From positions 1 to 64,000 of the forward strand of contig JAYKKR010000001.1 in assembly GCA_036971615.1 (NCBI GenBank): a DNA stretch of 64,000 nt, given 5' to 3'. The notes below the pieces were generated by a model. It saw nothing but the letters and a program-made list of their open reading frames with translations, made no database searches and was not told the origin of the DNA. The DNA is from Amyloporia xantha (taxonomy: Eukaryota > Basidiomycota > Agaricomycetes > Polyporales > Adustoporiaceae). Both the position numbers and the translations under genes were made by a program. Below, in pieces: positions 1 through 16,053 of the stretch; positions within the stretch are counted from its first letter, which is position 1; each line of letters opens with the position of its first letter.

Positions 1-124
1 CCCTAACCTAACCTAACCTAACCTAACCTAACCTAACCCTAACCTAACCTAACCTAACCTAACCTAACCTAACCTAACCTAACCTAACCTAACCTAACCT
101 AACCTAACCTAACCTAACCTAACC
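1..124. repeat. Telomeric repeat array (C-strand, CCTAA units)
   Basis: Uninterrupted array of five-base CCTAA units, equivalent to TTAGG on the G-rich strand read toward the left end. Six-base CCCTAA variants occur only at the very start and near position 36. The array begins at base 1, so the window starts at, or within, the chromosome end. The unit is a pentamer, whereas TTAGGG is the usual repeat of most filamentous fungi. Confidence 0.95.
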
Positions 125-297
125 TTGTATTGCAGTGAGCGCGCACAGCGCAGGCAAGCGGACTCCGAGTCGAGGGACGCGAGAGCAACGGGAGGACAGC
201 GGCCGCGAGCACAGAGCGGAGGAACTGGAGAAGCAGGGCAGGGCAGCGGCGGAGGTGAGCGAGAGCGGCAAACGAGGTAGGCAGAGGTCGATGACAG
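125..297. other. Telomere-gene fragment junction, no gene seen
   Basis: Purine-rich, GC-rich sequence between the telomere and the broken FHA gene fragment. Open frames run through it on both strands, but composition alone explains this and no family was recognised. It is probably the sequence joined on when the end was formed. Confidence 0.4.
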
Positions 298-869
298 GAC
301 GTCATTCATCGCGCTCGTGAGCGAGTGCAGTTCGGCGCCAGTGTCCCGACTTTTTGGAAGTTCTCCCTGTAACCTGCTGAGAACGTGGTCGAACGTGAGC
401 CCACTCTTGCCGGGGTTTCGCACGTTGCCGCCCATCCCTCCCATGTCGATAAGACCCTGCTGAATAGAGGGCCGACGTTGCTGTCCCGGGGCACCATTCG
501 CGCCTGGCTGTTGTCCGCCAGATAAGTTGAACGCATTGGAAGGTTGGGGCTGGCCGGCTACACTACCGTAACTAGGCGGGTTCTGTTGCGCCTCGGCGCG
601 CGCCGCCGCCTGGGCCTCTTGCTCTGAGAAGACGCACACGACTCGAGCTGCAACTTTGTGGTGAATGATGGTCTTGTTGTCTTCTCCAACGATGTCGATA
701 CCGAATTCCTGCAAGCGCGTAAGGCCGGCATCGAGGTAACGGATCACTGAGCACATACTGCGATGTGGTCCGACTTGAGTTCGAAAGGCTCGGATTCCAG
801 TCCTTCTGGGCTGAGACGCTCTCCTTTGACAAAGGTGCCGTTCGAGCTTTTCACATCTTTGATGTATAT
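298..869 (-). pseudogene. FHA-domain protein fragment (SLMAP/Vps64-like)
   Basis: Minus-strand remnant of a fungal FHA (phosphothreonine-binding) protein. One exon, 869-759, opens after a TGTGCAG acceptor and encodes IYIKDVKSSNGTF, the SSNGT hallmark of the second half of an FHA domain. It ends at a GTATGT donor. The next exon, from about 708 downward, continues with EFGIDIVGEDNKTIIHHKV, a VCVFSEQ segment and a Gln/Ala/Pro-rich linker, then a conserved helix ending in SAMNDV near 298. The upstream exon with the GR and SRxH half of the FHA fold is absent on the 5' side, where the duplicated block begins. The C-terminal part is lost toward the telomere. The surviving reading frame and introns are clean, so the truncation may be recent, but the piece cannot make a complete FHA fold. 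The SLMAP/Vps64 kinship is from remembered family motifs. Confidence 0.72.
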
Positions 870-9619
<8,750 letters not shown>

Positions 9620-9862
9620 TTAGAACTCATGCATGGGATGCGAGTCATCCACATCATCCGGATAGAGCCCAGCCACCTCGTCCTTCTGTGGTGCACTCGC
9701 AAGCAGCTCGGAAACGTTGGAGCTGGTATCCCCAACATAGTCATTCAACGATAGCTTATCCCATTCGAGCACCGTAAGCTGCACCTTAAACACTGTCTCG
9801 TAACGACGGACGTGAACAAGCAGCCTCTCGTCCCAATTCGGGTTGAGCGTGGGCCATGTCTT
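9620..9862 (-). pseudogene. Phosphatidylserine decarboxylase-type C2 domain fragment
   Basis: An open minus-strand frame encodes LNPNWDERLLVHVRRYETVF, followed by KVQLTVLEWDKLSLNDYVGD and then SELLASAP, and stops at a TAA at 9622. The NPxWDE, V-x-D/EWDKLSxNDYVGD and ELL blocks are the calcium-binding half of a C2 domain, of the type found in fungal class II phosphatidylserine decarboxylases (Psd2/Psd3), which bind membranes through C2 domains before the catalytic LGST region. No catalytic domain is present, nor the first half of the C2 fold. Family assignment beyond C2 is inference from remembered homologues. Like the SEC23 and FHA pieces, it is a gene scrap stranded in the subtelomere. Confidence 0.68.
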
Positions 9863-9885
9863 ACTGACCCTCGGTTCTCTTGCAG

Positions 9886-10052
9886 ATCCCGCAAGAGCGT
9901 CGTACGATGGGCCCCCGGCCGGTGAGCACCGTCTTCCCCGGCATCATTCGCTCGCACACTGACCACACGCTCTACGTGCCAGAGCATAAACCTACCGCGA
10001 ACTTACGCCCCCTGACCGATCTCCACTCCTTCCCCTGCAGCAACATGCACAG
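9886..10052 (+). other. Exon-like open segment of unknown origin
   Basis: A 167-nt segment preceded by CTCTTGCAG and followed by GTAAGC stays open through 55 codons (starting IPQERRTMGPRPVSTVFPGI). It has the form of an internal exon bounded by an acceptor and a donor. The protein was not recognised. It starts only 24 bp from the edge of the oppositely oriented C2 fragment, so the two pieces came from different genes or were rearranged. Confidence 0.25.
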
Positions 10053-11059
10053 GTAAGCTCGCATTGCAGAATCCATGCTCTCAGCACGTCCAAATCAATA
10101 TCTTCACAATATATATTCATGTCTCGTACTGTACGCCCCATACACGAAAGAGTGGATGATGAACGGCGCGTCGGACGGCCGACCGCTGTGTCGTGCGTTC
10201 ACAAGCAGACGGCGGGGCGAGACAATGCGAGGACTCTGAGCGATGGCCGTGCATCATCCGCCGTTGAACGTGAGTGCGTTGGGACTCCACCCCGCGTCTG
10301 ACGCTCACTCGCCCACGGCGTGGTCACGCTGAGCGGCGAGTAGACATGTAGATATAGAGAGAACATGGGGACACATACCTAGGCAGTGGGATGGCACCCG
10401 GGTGTGGGGCACCCCTGGCAGTGCTTGCTGTCCACAGTCGAGGCCCACGGCAGGGCACACAGGGCTAGATGAGAGATGAGCATTCGCACTCGCCTTGAGC
10501 AGAGCGCAGAGCTCGACGCGTATCCCCGGCGGTCCGATCGTAGCTGGTGCCTGCACCGTAAACGAACCGTGAGCGAAAACACAAGAGTGCGAGCGCGGGG
10601 ACTCACCTGCTATGACGACTGAACCGGCACGCATCTGCCTCCAGCCTCAGGACCGAGGTGAACGCCCCGTCTTTGCGTGTGCTGGTATCCGCGCAGCAAT
10701 GCACTGTCCCTCTCACCAGTCAAGCACCATGTCCCAGAGAAACATTGGCGTACGTCGACCAGCGGATAGCGAGTGTCTTGCGGGTCTTGCGGGGCTGGCC
10801 ACTCGAAGCTGGAATGCTGGAACGCGGGCACCAGTCCTGTTTAGAAGCGGACGGAATGGGGAGAGATGCTCTCGGATGCGGATGCAATGCCTCTAGACAG
10901 ACTGAGTGGGAGATGGACAGACGGTGGGACAGCGAGAGGGTTGTGGCAGGCGCTAGAACCTGCGGGCAAGTGATTGGATGGAGAGCGGGAACATACAATG
11001 CGGTGTAGGGCCTGCAGTCCGAGGCCCTGAGTAGTATTCAACAGAAGAGAAATGCGCTT

Positions 11060-11580
11060 GAAGGGTGAGCGCAAATGCCAAGGAGCAAAAGGGAGTGTAT
11101 GCGGACAGACCAGCAGCTGAGAGTAGACAGAGAGTTGTGGCCGGTCCAGCCGATGCTGAGCGTGATATTACACGGCTCGCATGGTCGAATGAAGAAGGGC
11201 AGTCGCGGAAGAGAAGGTGCATACAGCGCGATGGGACTGGAGGCGCACCTCGGTGAGGGCAGTCGATGGGCGTATGGACGGCGTATGTTGCTGTGGGTAC
11301 CTGCTCAAAACAAAGCACCTTCAACCGATGCTGAGCGTGTAAATACACGGCTCGCACAGTCAGGTGAAGAAACTCTGTAGCAAGGGAGGGGGGAGGCGTG
11401 AACGTAACACCACCCCGGTGCAGGCATGCGAGAGACTCGGAGAGGCGGTGGGCGAGTGGTGTATGTCGCGAAAGGGTCCCTGCTCAAAATAAAAACCGTC
11501 CAACCAATGCTGAGCGTGTAAATACACGGCTTGCATTGGCAGTCGGGTGGGCGCGATGGGCAGGAGAGGCTGAGTACATA
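11060..11580. repeat. Imperfect ~178-bp tandem repeat (3 copies)
   Basis: The motif TGCTGAGCGTG followed by a short A/T stretch and ACACGGC recurs at about 11150, 11325 and 11504, spacings of 175 and 179 bp. The second and third copies are also preceded by CTGCTCAAAA at matching distance. In those two copies the motif contains CGTGTAAATACACG, a 5-bp hairpin with an AAAT loop. Copies are diverged outside the core. No coding function is supported. Confidence 0.65.
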
Positions 11581-11816
11581 CCTGAGACCCCTGCACCGCT
11601 GCCACCCTGCGCGCTGTCCCTCGTCTGCCAACTGTTCCCTGCGTCCTCCTCCCTCCAAAACACCTTCAGGCGAAGCCGACGGGCCATATGCGCGAGTCGC
11701 AAACGGTCCGGCGCGTGCTGGACGTTGTGGTGAAAGACCCAGTCCCGAGTTGTCGGGCGGTTGTGGCACGGGCGCTTGGCGGCTCGACTTGTCCCGAGCA
11801 TAGCTCGACAACGCCG

Positions 11817-11878
11817 CTTGCGACTGCTACGGGCTAACTTGCGAAAGCAAGCTACGACCCGTAGCTACGAGTCGCAAG
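11817..11878 (+). other. Long hairpin with GAAA tetraloop
   Basis: A 62-nt segment folds hierarchically. The outer stem pairs CTTGCGACT with AGTCGCAAG (9 bp), a second stem pairs TACGGG with CCCGTA, and the apex is CTTGC-GAAA-GCAAG, a 5-bp stem closed by a GNRA tetraloop. Small internal loops separate the helices. Either strand could form a hairpin, but only the + strand has the GAAA loop; the minus strand would have UUUC. Function is unknown; it could be a structured RNA or a recombination-prone palindrome. Confidence 0.55.
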
Positions 11879-12545
11879 TGAGTTGGTGGCGAAAGACGAG
11901 GGAATGCGGGAGTCGCAAGAGGGAGTTTGCGCGTGACGCCGACCCGTGAGATACCTCTGATCGCCGTTGCCACCGGCGGCGAACGGCTGATCCGCGCACC
12001 TTCGCCCCTTTTGCGAACGGTAGATATGATGTTGGCCGTTCGATTGAGGGTGTTCCGACGGCGAACGGCGCGGAATTGAGGGAGGGCAGGACGAGAGAGT
12101 GCGGGAAGTGCCGAATGGACCATTCGGCGGCTGGCATATGGGTAGGCGGCGCAGCAGGCTTCGACTGCCGACGTGGCGGCGCATACCCCTGCGGCACCCC
12201 AGCACGCTGACCGCGCAGCGTGATCGGCCGACTCAGCTGCGTCACAGCCGGCACTGTCCACAGCGTTATCCATGCACACTCTCATAGGTATATGCTACTC
12301 ACCTTCTCCTCCTCCTTCTCCTTCTCCAGAGCTGCTATCAATCTCCTCCACCTCAGGAGGATCTGGTTGCTTTCGGCGGCGGCCTCCAGTTGTCGTCGCT
12401 TTCTTCGGAGGCATGCTAAAGGTACGTCTCAGTCTCAGTGTGGAAGTCGAGGCGTATCGAACGACCAACGCATCCCAGCGCCCAGTCGATCGATACGATC
12501 ACTCAACTCTCACAGTCACATGCATCGCCCGCACGTGCCTTCTTC

Positions 12546-12936
12546 GCGCATCCGCATGTCCGAACGGATGCGCGATATCGAGGGTATATTTGTGGTCTAC
12601 ACAAGTGCGCAGATCGCGCTTCCGTTCGCTCGAACGGAAGCGCGATCGACGGGGTAAATATATCCCCAAATGTATAGCCCCAAAGGGCAAAAACGCGCTT
12701 CCGCCCACTCGTGCGGATGCGCGTTGTTTGCCCTTTGACACTACCCATATTTACCCTGTCGATCGCGCTTCCGTTCGATCGTGCGGATGCGCGTTCGACG
12801 AGGTATATATGTATAGTACCCTCGAGTGCCTCGAACGCGCATCCGCACGAGCAAACGGATGCGCGTTCGTGCATATACTTCACTTCTGTACATTCAGTAC
12901 TACGTTCGCGCTTCAGCACGCTCTATCCGAAGCGCG
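12546..12936. repeat. Phased array of six 28-30 bp palindromes
   Basis: Six inverted repeats share GCGC(A/T)TCCG at the left arm and CGGA(A/T)GCGC at the right arm, separated by exactly 10 variable bases in the first five; the sixth is GCGCTTC-N14-GAAGCGC with the same total span. They lie at 12546-12575, 12612-12647, 12682-12736 (core with an outer AAAGGGC arm), 12759-12799, 12832-12869 and 12907-12936. Centres are spaced about 69, 80, 70, 71 and 71 bp. Spacers are A/T-rich and often hold GTATAT or TAAATA. The open frames crossing the array in several phases are by-products of the repeats. Confidence 0.8.
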
Positions 12937-13071
12937 TTCTTTTCTCTCAACTCATATATTTATGGTATATTACCCTACTGTACAGGGTTTCGCTACGTAA
13001 ATGTACCTCCCCCATCCTAATCGGACCTACCCAAACCCAGAAGGGAGGTAAGTGTACCCCAACCCAGTTAC

Positions 13072-13424
13072 GAAAACCCTATATAATGGTGGCTTTAATC
13101 CCAATATATGACACTTTGTATTTGAATGCTTCAATCAAGTTGACATTGTTGAAGGCAAGCTTATGATAATATTTGCTCCCTTTATTCAGACAGGCTATAT
13201 GACTTTCACTTATTGAAGCAAGCCTTATAGATAGAAGATACTGAATATTGAATAATAGTATTGGAGTTCAATAATCATTTCAATGTCTCACTTTAATCAC
13301 AATAGTATATGAGACTTTGCAATGGAATGCCTCTATTGACATAAGAAAGTCAAGAAAAACAGGTAGATATTATTGCAAACAAACTGTTCACAGAGATTAA
13401 AGTTTTGATGCACTCTTGAATATC
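13072..13424. other. CpG-free AT-rich segment with diverged direct repeat
   Basis: No CG dinucleotide occurs between 13072 and 13424, in sharp contrast to the CpG-rich sequence on both sides. A diverged direct repeat is visible: CTTTAATCCCAATATATGAC near 13093 resembles CTTTAATCACAATAGTATAT near 13293, each followed by ACTTTG and GAATGC. The profile suggests a transposon remnant that lost CpG by deamination of methylated cytosine. Confidence 0.5.
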
Positions 13425-14174
13425 GTCGTCGACGAAATTCACTCTCTGAGACAGCTCACTATCCCATATAGTGCACCTCAAGCACCTCAGACGCAGATCA
13501 TTACCATATATGGTAAGCCTCAGTGCCTCAGACGCAGATCATTACCATATATGGCAAGCCTCAGTGCCTCAGACGCAGATTATTACCATATAAGGAAAGC
13601 CTCAGTAGCTCTCCTGTCATTTGTCAGCATTGGCCTCAGAATGCGCACACAACATCTTCACTTTGCCTTGAATATCGTCGACGATGATATTCACAGCTGG
13701 ACAAAGACTGATTGTTTCTGCCAGCGTCTTTCCTTTTATGGGTGCGTGTATTCCCGCGCCTGCCTGCGTGCTTCGGAAGAGGCCCCTCTTCCGGGGGAGT
13801 ATATAACTAGCGAGAGATGGGGTGTAAACCCTGCTAGTAAGTTCTTCACAGGGCTTGCCACTGAAACTCCCTCGGGAATAAGTGCCGTTGTCGATCTGCG
13901 TAAAACCGATATTTTTGGTCGTCGATGGCTAGTGTCTCGTAAAAGGACACGAAACCTACTCGACATTACCAGTGTTTGGAAAAAGATGATTCTCGAAAAG
14001 CTGGACGAGCGTGTTGTGCGAGATGGTGCGGAAGCAGCATCTAGTAGCGCGGCACCTAGTGTTCTTACCTTTGATGATGTCGTTGTCGGCGCAGGGGAAG
14101 CCCCTGAGGTTGAGTCTGACAACGAAATAATTCTTCACAGGCACTCGCCGGATCCTTTCGGGTGGGCGCATTAG
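13416..14174 (+). CDS. Open frame of 252 codons in repeat island, doubtful gene
   Basis: Plus-strand frame opening with MNIVVDEIHSL and ending with the TAG at 14172. The first third lies over the 41-bp repeats. The last third (DERVVRDGAEAASSSAAPSV, then an acidic stretch and HSPDPFGWAH) has more protein-like composition. A similar GAATATCGTCG...ATTCAC motif occurs at about 13418 and 13669. A 20-bp palindrome built on GGAAGAGGCCCCTCTTCC (13774-13793) is followed by GTATATAA, so transcription could equally start inside the frame. No family was recognised. It could be a degenerate transposon product. Treat as hypothetical. Confidence 0.2.
   Translation: MNIVVDEIHSLRQLTIPYSAPQAPQTQIITIYGKPQCLRRRSLPYMASLSASDADYYHIRKASVALLSFVSIGLRMRTQHLHFALNIVDDDIHSWTKTDCFCQRLSFYGCVYSRACLRASEEAPLPGEYITSERWGVNPASKFFTGLATETPSGISAVVDLRKTDIFGRRWLVSRKRTRNLLDITSVWKKMILEKLDERVVRDGAEAASSSAAPSVLTFDDVVVGAGEAPEVESDNEIILHRHSPDPFGWAH
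13485..13607. repeat. Three 41-bp tandem repeats with CArG-like palindromes
   Basis: Units starting CCTCAGACGCAGAT at 13485, 13526 and 13567 repeat at exactly 41 bp. Each contains a CC(A/T)6GG box: CCATATATGG at 13504 and 13545, and CCATATAAGG at 13586. The first sits in a perfect 16-bp palindrome, TTACCATATATGGTAA. CC(A/T)6GG is the core bound by SRF/MEF2-type MADS proteins; whether one binds here is unknown. Confidence 0.7.
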
Positions 14175-14666
14175 TACTGCGAAAGTACGGCCTTGGGTGA
14201 AAACTGTAGCCCTCGGTTGGAAATCAAACGAAAGTGTGTCTGCTAGCGAGTCAGCCAGTGCATGGCTTTACATTGTTGTATGGGGGAGACTATTTGGTTT
14301 CACCCGTTGGCAGTCTCCTTTACATTCTCACCAGTGCGGAAGGCGCATAGGTGGGCCTTAGCCTCTCGTTGACGGTGCCGCTTGCGGATGTCTCTGATGC
14401 TCGGGGGGAGGGTACTACGACTACTCTTATGGATGAACTGACCCTGTGTGGCCATCCTGCGACTTCTATACAACTGTGTATTTCATGTGCTGCAACTGAC
14501 AGCCCGCGATTCGAAATGGACAAGCCCTCACTATTGCCTTCGGGAGATGGTGAATGCAGCAACTCTTTCGCAACCCTACTTGTAATATCTTGTAAGTACC
14601 ACGGTTTCTGTGTGCATAACAGACGGTATTAACCGAGGTGTTTTACTTAATTTAACCTAACCAGAA

Positions 14667-15310
14667 CCTAACCTAACCGTGCGTACATTCCTTAATCGGA
14701 AATACATCTATCCGAGATTAATTTCTTGTAATAGTAACCTAAACCTAACCGAAGGTAACCTAACGGACCTAACGGTCCGGGCGGGGGCAATTTGTCCTTA
14801 ATGCTGATAAGCGCCAGGGTAATGATGTCATACTGACGTCATAGACATGGAGCCTTATCTAAGCGCCAGAGTGACGTCACAGACGCCACGTGGTGGTAAC
14901 GTGACTGATCAATCACATGCTCCGGCTCCGGCTACTTCGGGGAAACCTCGGCCCGGCGGAACTCCGTTCCGATGGTTCTTTGATGCGTGATGCATCGGAA
15001 GGTTTGTCATGGTTTTTACTAAAAGTGCGATGCCATCGCAAATGAGCGGGATCCGCCATTGGCTCGTTCTATTCTCGGATGATCACAAGATATTAAGCCG
15101 TCGTACCACTCTCAAAGTCGTACGATGCAGGGTATTTATTTGCTTACCAAGCTAAGGACCTGATGAGGCATATAAGCCGAAATAGGTTTGGTGTTGGATC
15201 CCCAGCACCCTATTGTCCTAGCTCTTCGGCCAGCCTTCACTCCGCACCTCCTTCGACTAAACTCGCTCCGCTCGTATAGTCTCAGTCAGCGCGTCGTTCG
15301 GCCCACACCA
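14667..15310 (+). mobile_element. Telomere-bounded pLTR-like unit 1 (Penelope-like?)
   Basis: First of two tandem units of 644 and 648 bp. It opens with CCTAACCTAACCG and ATTCCTTAATCGGAAATACA. It carries a CGGACC-TAAC-GGTCCG hairpin at 14764-14779 and TGACGTCA palindromes at 14834 and 14872. A conserved GTCGTAC...TCTCAAAGTCGTACGAT block follows, then a hammerhead ribozyme, and the unit ends at the next CCTAACC junction. Sense orientation points away from the telomere. On the minus strand each unit therefore follows a TTAGG run, as expected if cDNA was primed from a telomeric 3' end. This matches endonuclease-lacking Penelope-like elements (Athena of rotifers, Coprina of Coprinopsis). No reverse transcriptase is seen, so a non-autonomous derivative or solo pLTR pair is equally possible. 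Confidence 0.6.
15150..15223 (+). ncRNA. Hammerhead ribozyme 1
   Basis: Complete hammerhead core, open at stem I. Stem I 5' strand is AGCU-A-AGGAC (15150-15159), pairing with GUCCU-AGCU (15215-15223) with one bulged A. The core CUGAUGA is at 15160-15166. Stem II is GGC-AUAUAA-GCC (15167-15178). GAAA is at 15179-15182. Stem III starts AUAG/CUAU, has a GUUU bulge and continues as GGUGUUGG-AUCC-CCAGCACC. The cleavage triplet is AUU, so predicted scission lies after U15214. All invariant positions (C3 U4 G5 A6 N7 G8 A9, G12 A13 A14, A15.1-U16.1, H17) are present. Hammerheads occur in Penelope-like pLTRs and retrozymes; activity here is inferred. Confidence 0.88.
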
Positions 15311-15958
15311 CCTAACCTAACCGTATGTACATTCCTTAATCGGAAATACAATATTGCTGACTAATTGATGTCATATCAAAATAGTAACCTAACCGAACCT
15401 AACCTAACGGACCTAACGGTCCGGGCCAGGTGCGTAGTCCTTAATGCAATTAGCGCCGGGGTAACGTGACATAGTCACGTGACATGGGGCGTCTAATATA
15501 CGCGCTCGATGATGTCATGTTCCAGGCCCGCCTGGGCCATGACGTCAGGGGTGGCACATGTGATTGCATGAATCACATGCACCGGCTCGGCTACTTCGGT
15601 GACTTCTCGGACCGGCGGAACGCCGACGGAATGACGTCACTCCTAATAATAGGAGACAGGTCTAGACAATGACATCATAGTCCGAGTCCACCCGATAGCG
15701 GGATAATGCTATTGGCTCGGTCTCGTCGGCAACTATTAATAAGATATTATGCCGTCGTACGATTCTCAAAGTCGTACGATGCGGGGTATTTCTCGCTTAC
15801 CAAGATAGAGGGCCTGATGAGTCTATAAAAGACGAAATGGGTCGGTGTTGGATCCCCAGCACCTCATTGCCTAGCTCTGTCTCCCGCTCCTCAGCAACTT
15901 CCTCCGCTAAGGTCGCCTTCGGCTCCCATAGCTCCGTCGTCGCTTCGTCGCTCCACCA
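15311..15958 (+). mobile_element. Telomere-bounded pLTR-like unit 2 (Penelope-like?)
   Basis: Second tandem unit, diverged from unit 1 but collinear: CCTAACCTAACCG start, TTCCTTAATCGGAAATACA, CGGACC-TAAC-GGTCCG hairpin at 15408-15423, TGACGTCA palindromes at 15540 and 15632, GTCGTAC blocks at about 15754-15778, hammerhead at 15807-15878, and a final CCTAACCTAAC at 15959-15969. A GTCACGTGAC palindrome near 15474 is private to this copy. It ends 85 bp beyond the stop codon of the neighbouring MDR gene, so the array abuts single-copy euchromatin. The divergence between units argues that the tandem arose by separate insertions, or long ago, rather than by a recent duplication. Confidence 0.6.
15807..15878 (+). 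ncRNA. Hammerhead ribozyme 2
   Basis: Second complete core, with base changes that preserve pairing. Stem I GGGC pairs with GCCU, with a weaker distal AGA/UCU helix. CUGAUGA is at 15814-15820. Stem II is GUC-UAUAAAA-GAC (GGC/GCC in copy 1, a compensatory change). GAAA is at 15834-15837. Stem III is AUGG/UCAU (AUAG/CUAU in copy 1), a GUC bulge, then the identical GGUGUUGG-AUCC-CCAGCACC. The AUU triplet puts cleavage after U15868. The distance between the two predicted cleavage sites is 654 nt, the expected monomer length. The TATAAAA in loop II is also a good TATA box. Confidence 0.86.
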
Positions 15959-16053
15959 CCTAACCTAACTCCATAAACATTCTTTATTTATTGTACAATG
16001 GCTTCACAGTTGATACATGTTTTCATTCTGATTTCCTACCTCATGTCCTCTAC

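Larger units (their letters stand above)
9863..12545. other. Subtelomeric DNA with repeats, no intact gene
   Basis: Outside the exon-like segment, the ~178-bp tandem repeats and the long hairpin listed separately, nothing recognisable was found. Many open frames overlap on both strands without family motifs. A CT-rich run lies at about 12300-12335. Confidence 0.5.
12937..14666. other. Repeat-rich transition between subtelomere and pLTR units
   Basis: Holds the CpG-free AT-rich segment, the 41-bp repeat array and one long open frame, all listed separately. After 14174 the sequence to 14640 is mixed in composition. A plus-strand frame at 14351-14632 (93 codons) has no recognised motif. A telomere-like TTTAACCTAACC lies at about 14651. 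Confidence 0.45.

Noticed and set aside
12272..13000. 242-codon plus-strand frame and overlapping frames in the palindrome array
   Set aside because: Three phases stay open over the same repeats; the products are translations of the palindromes with no family motif.
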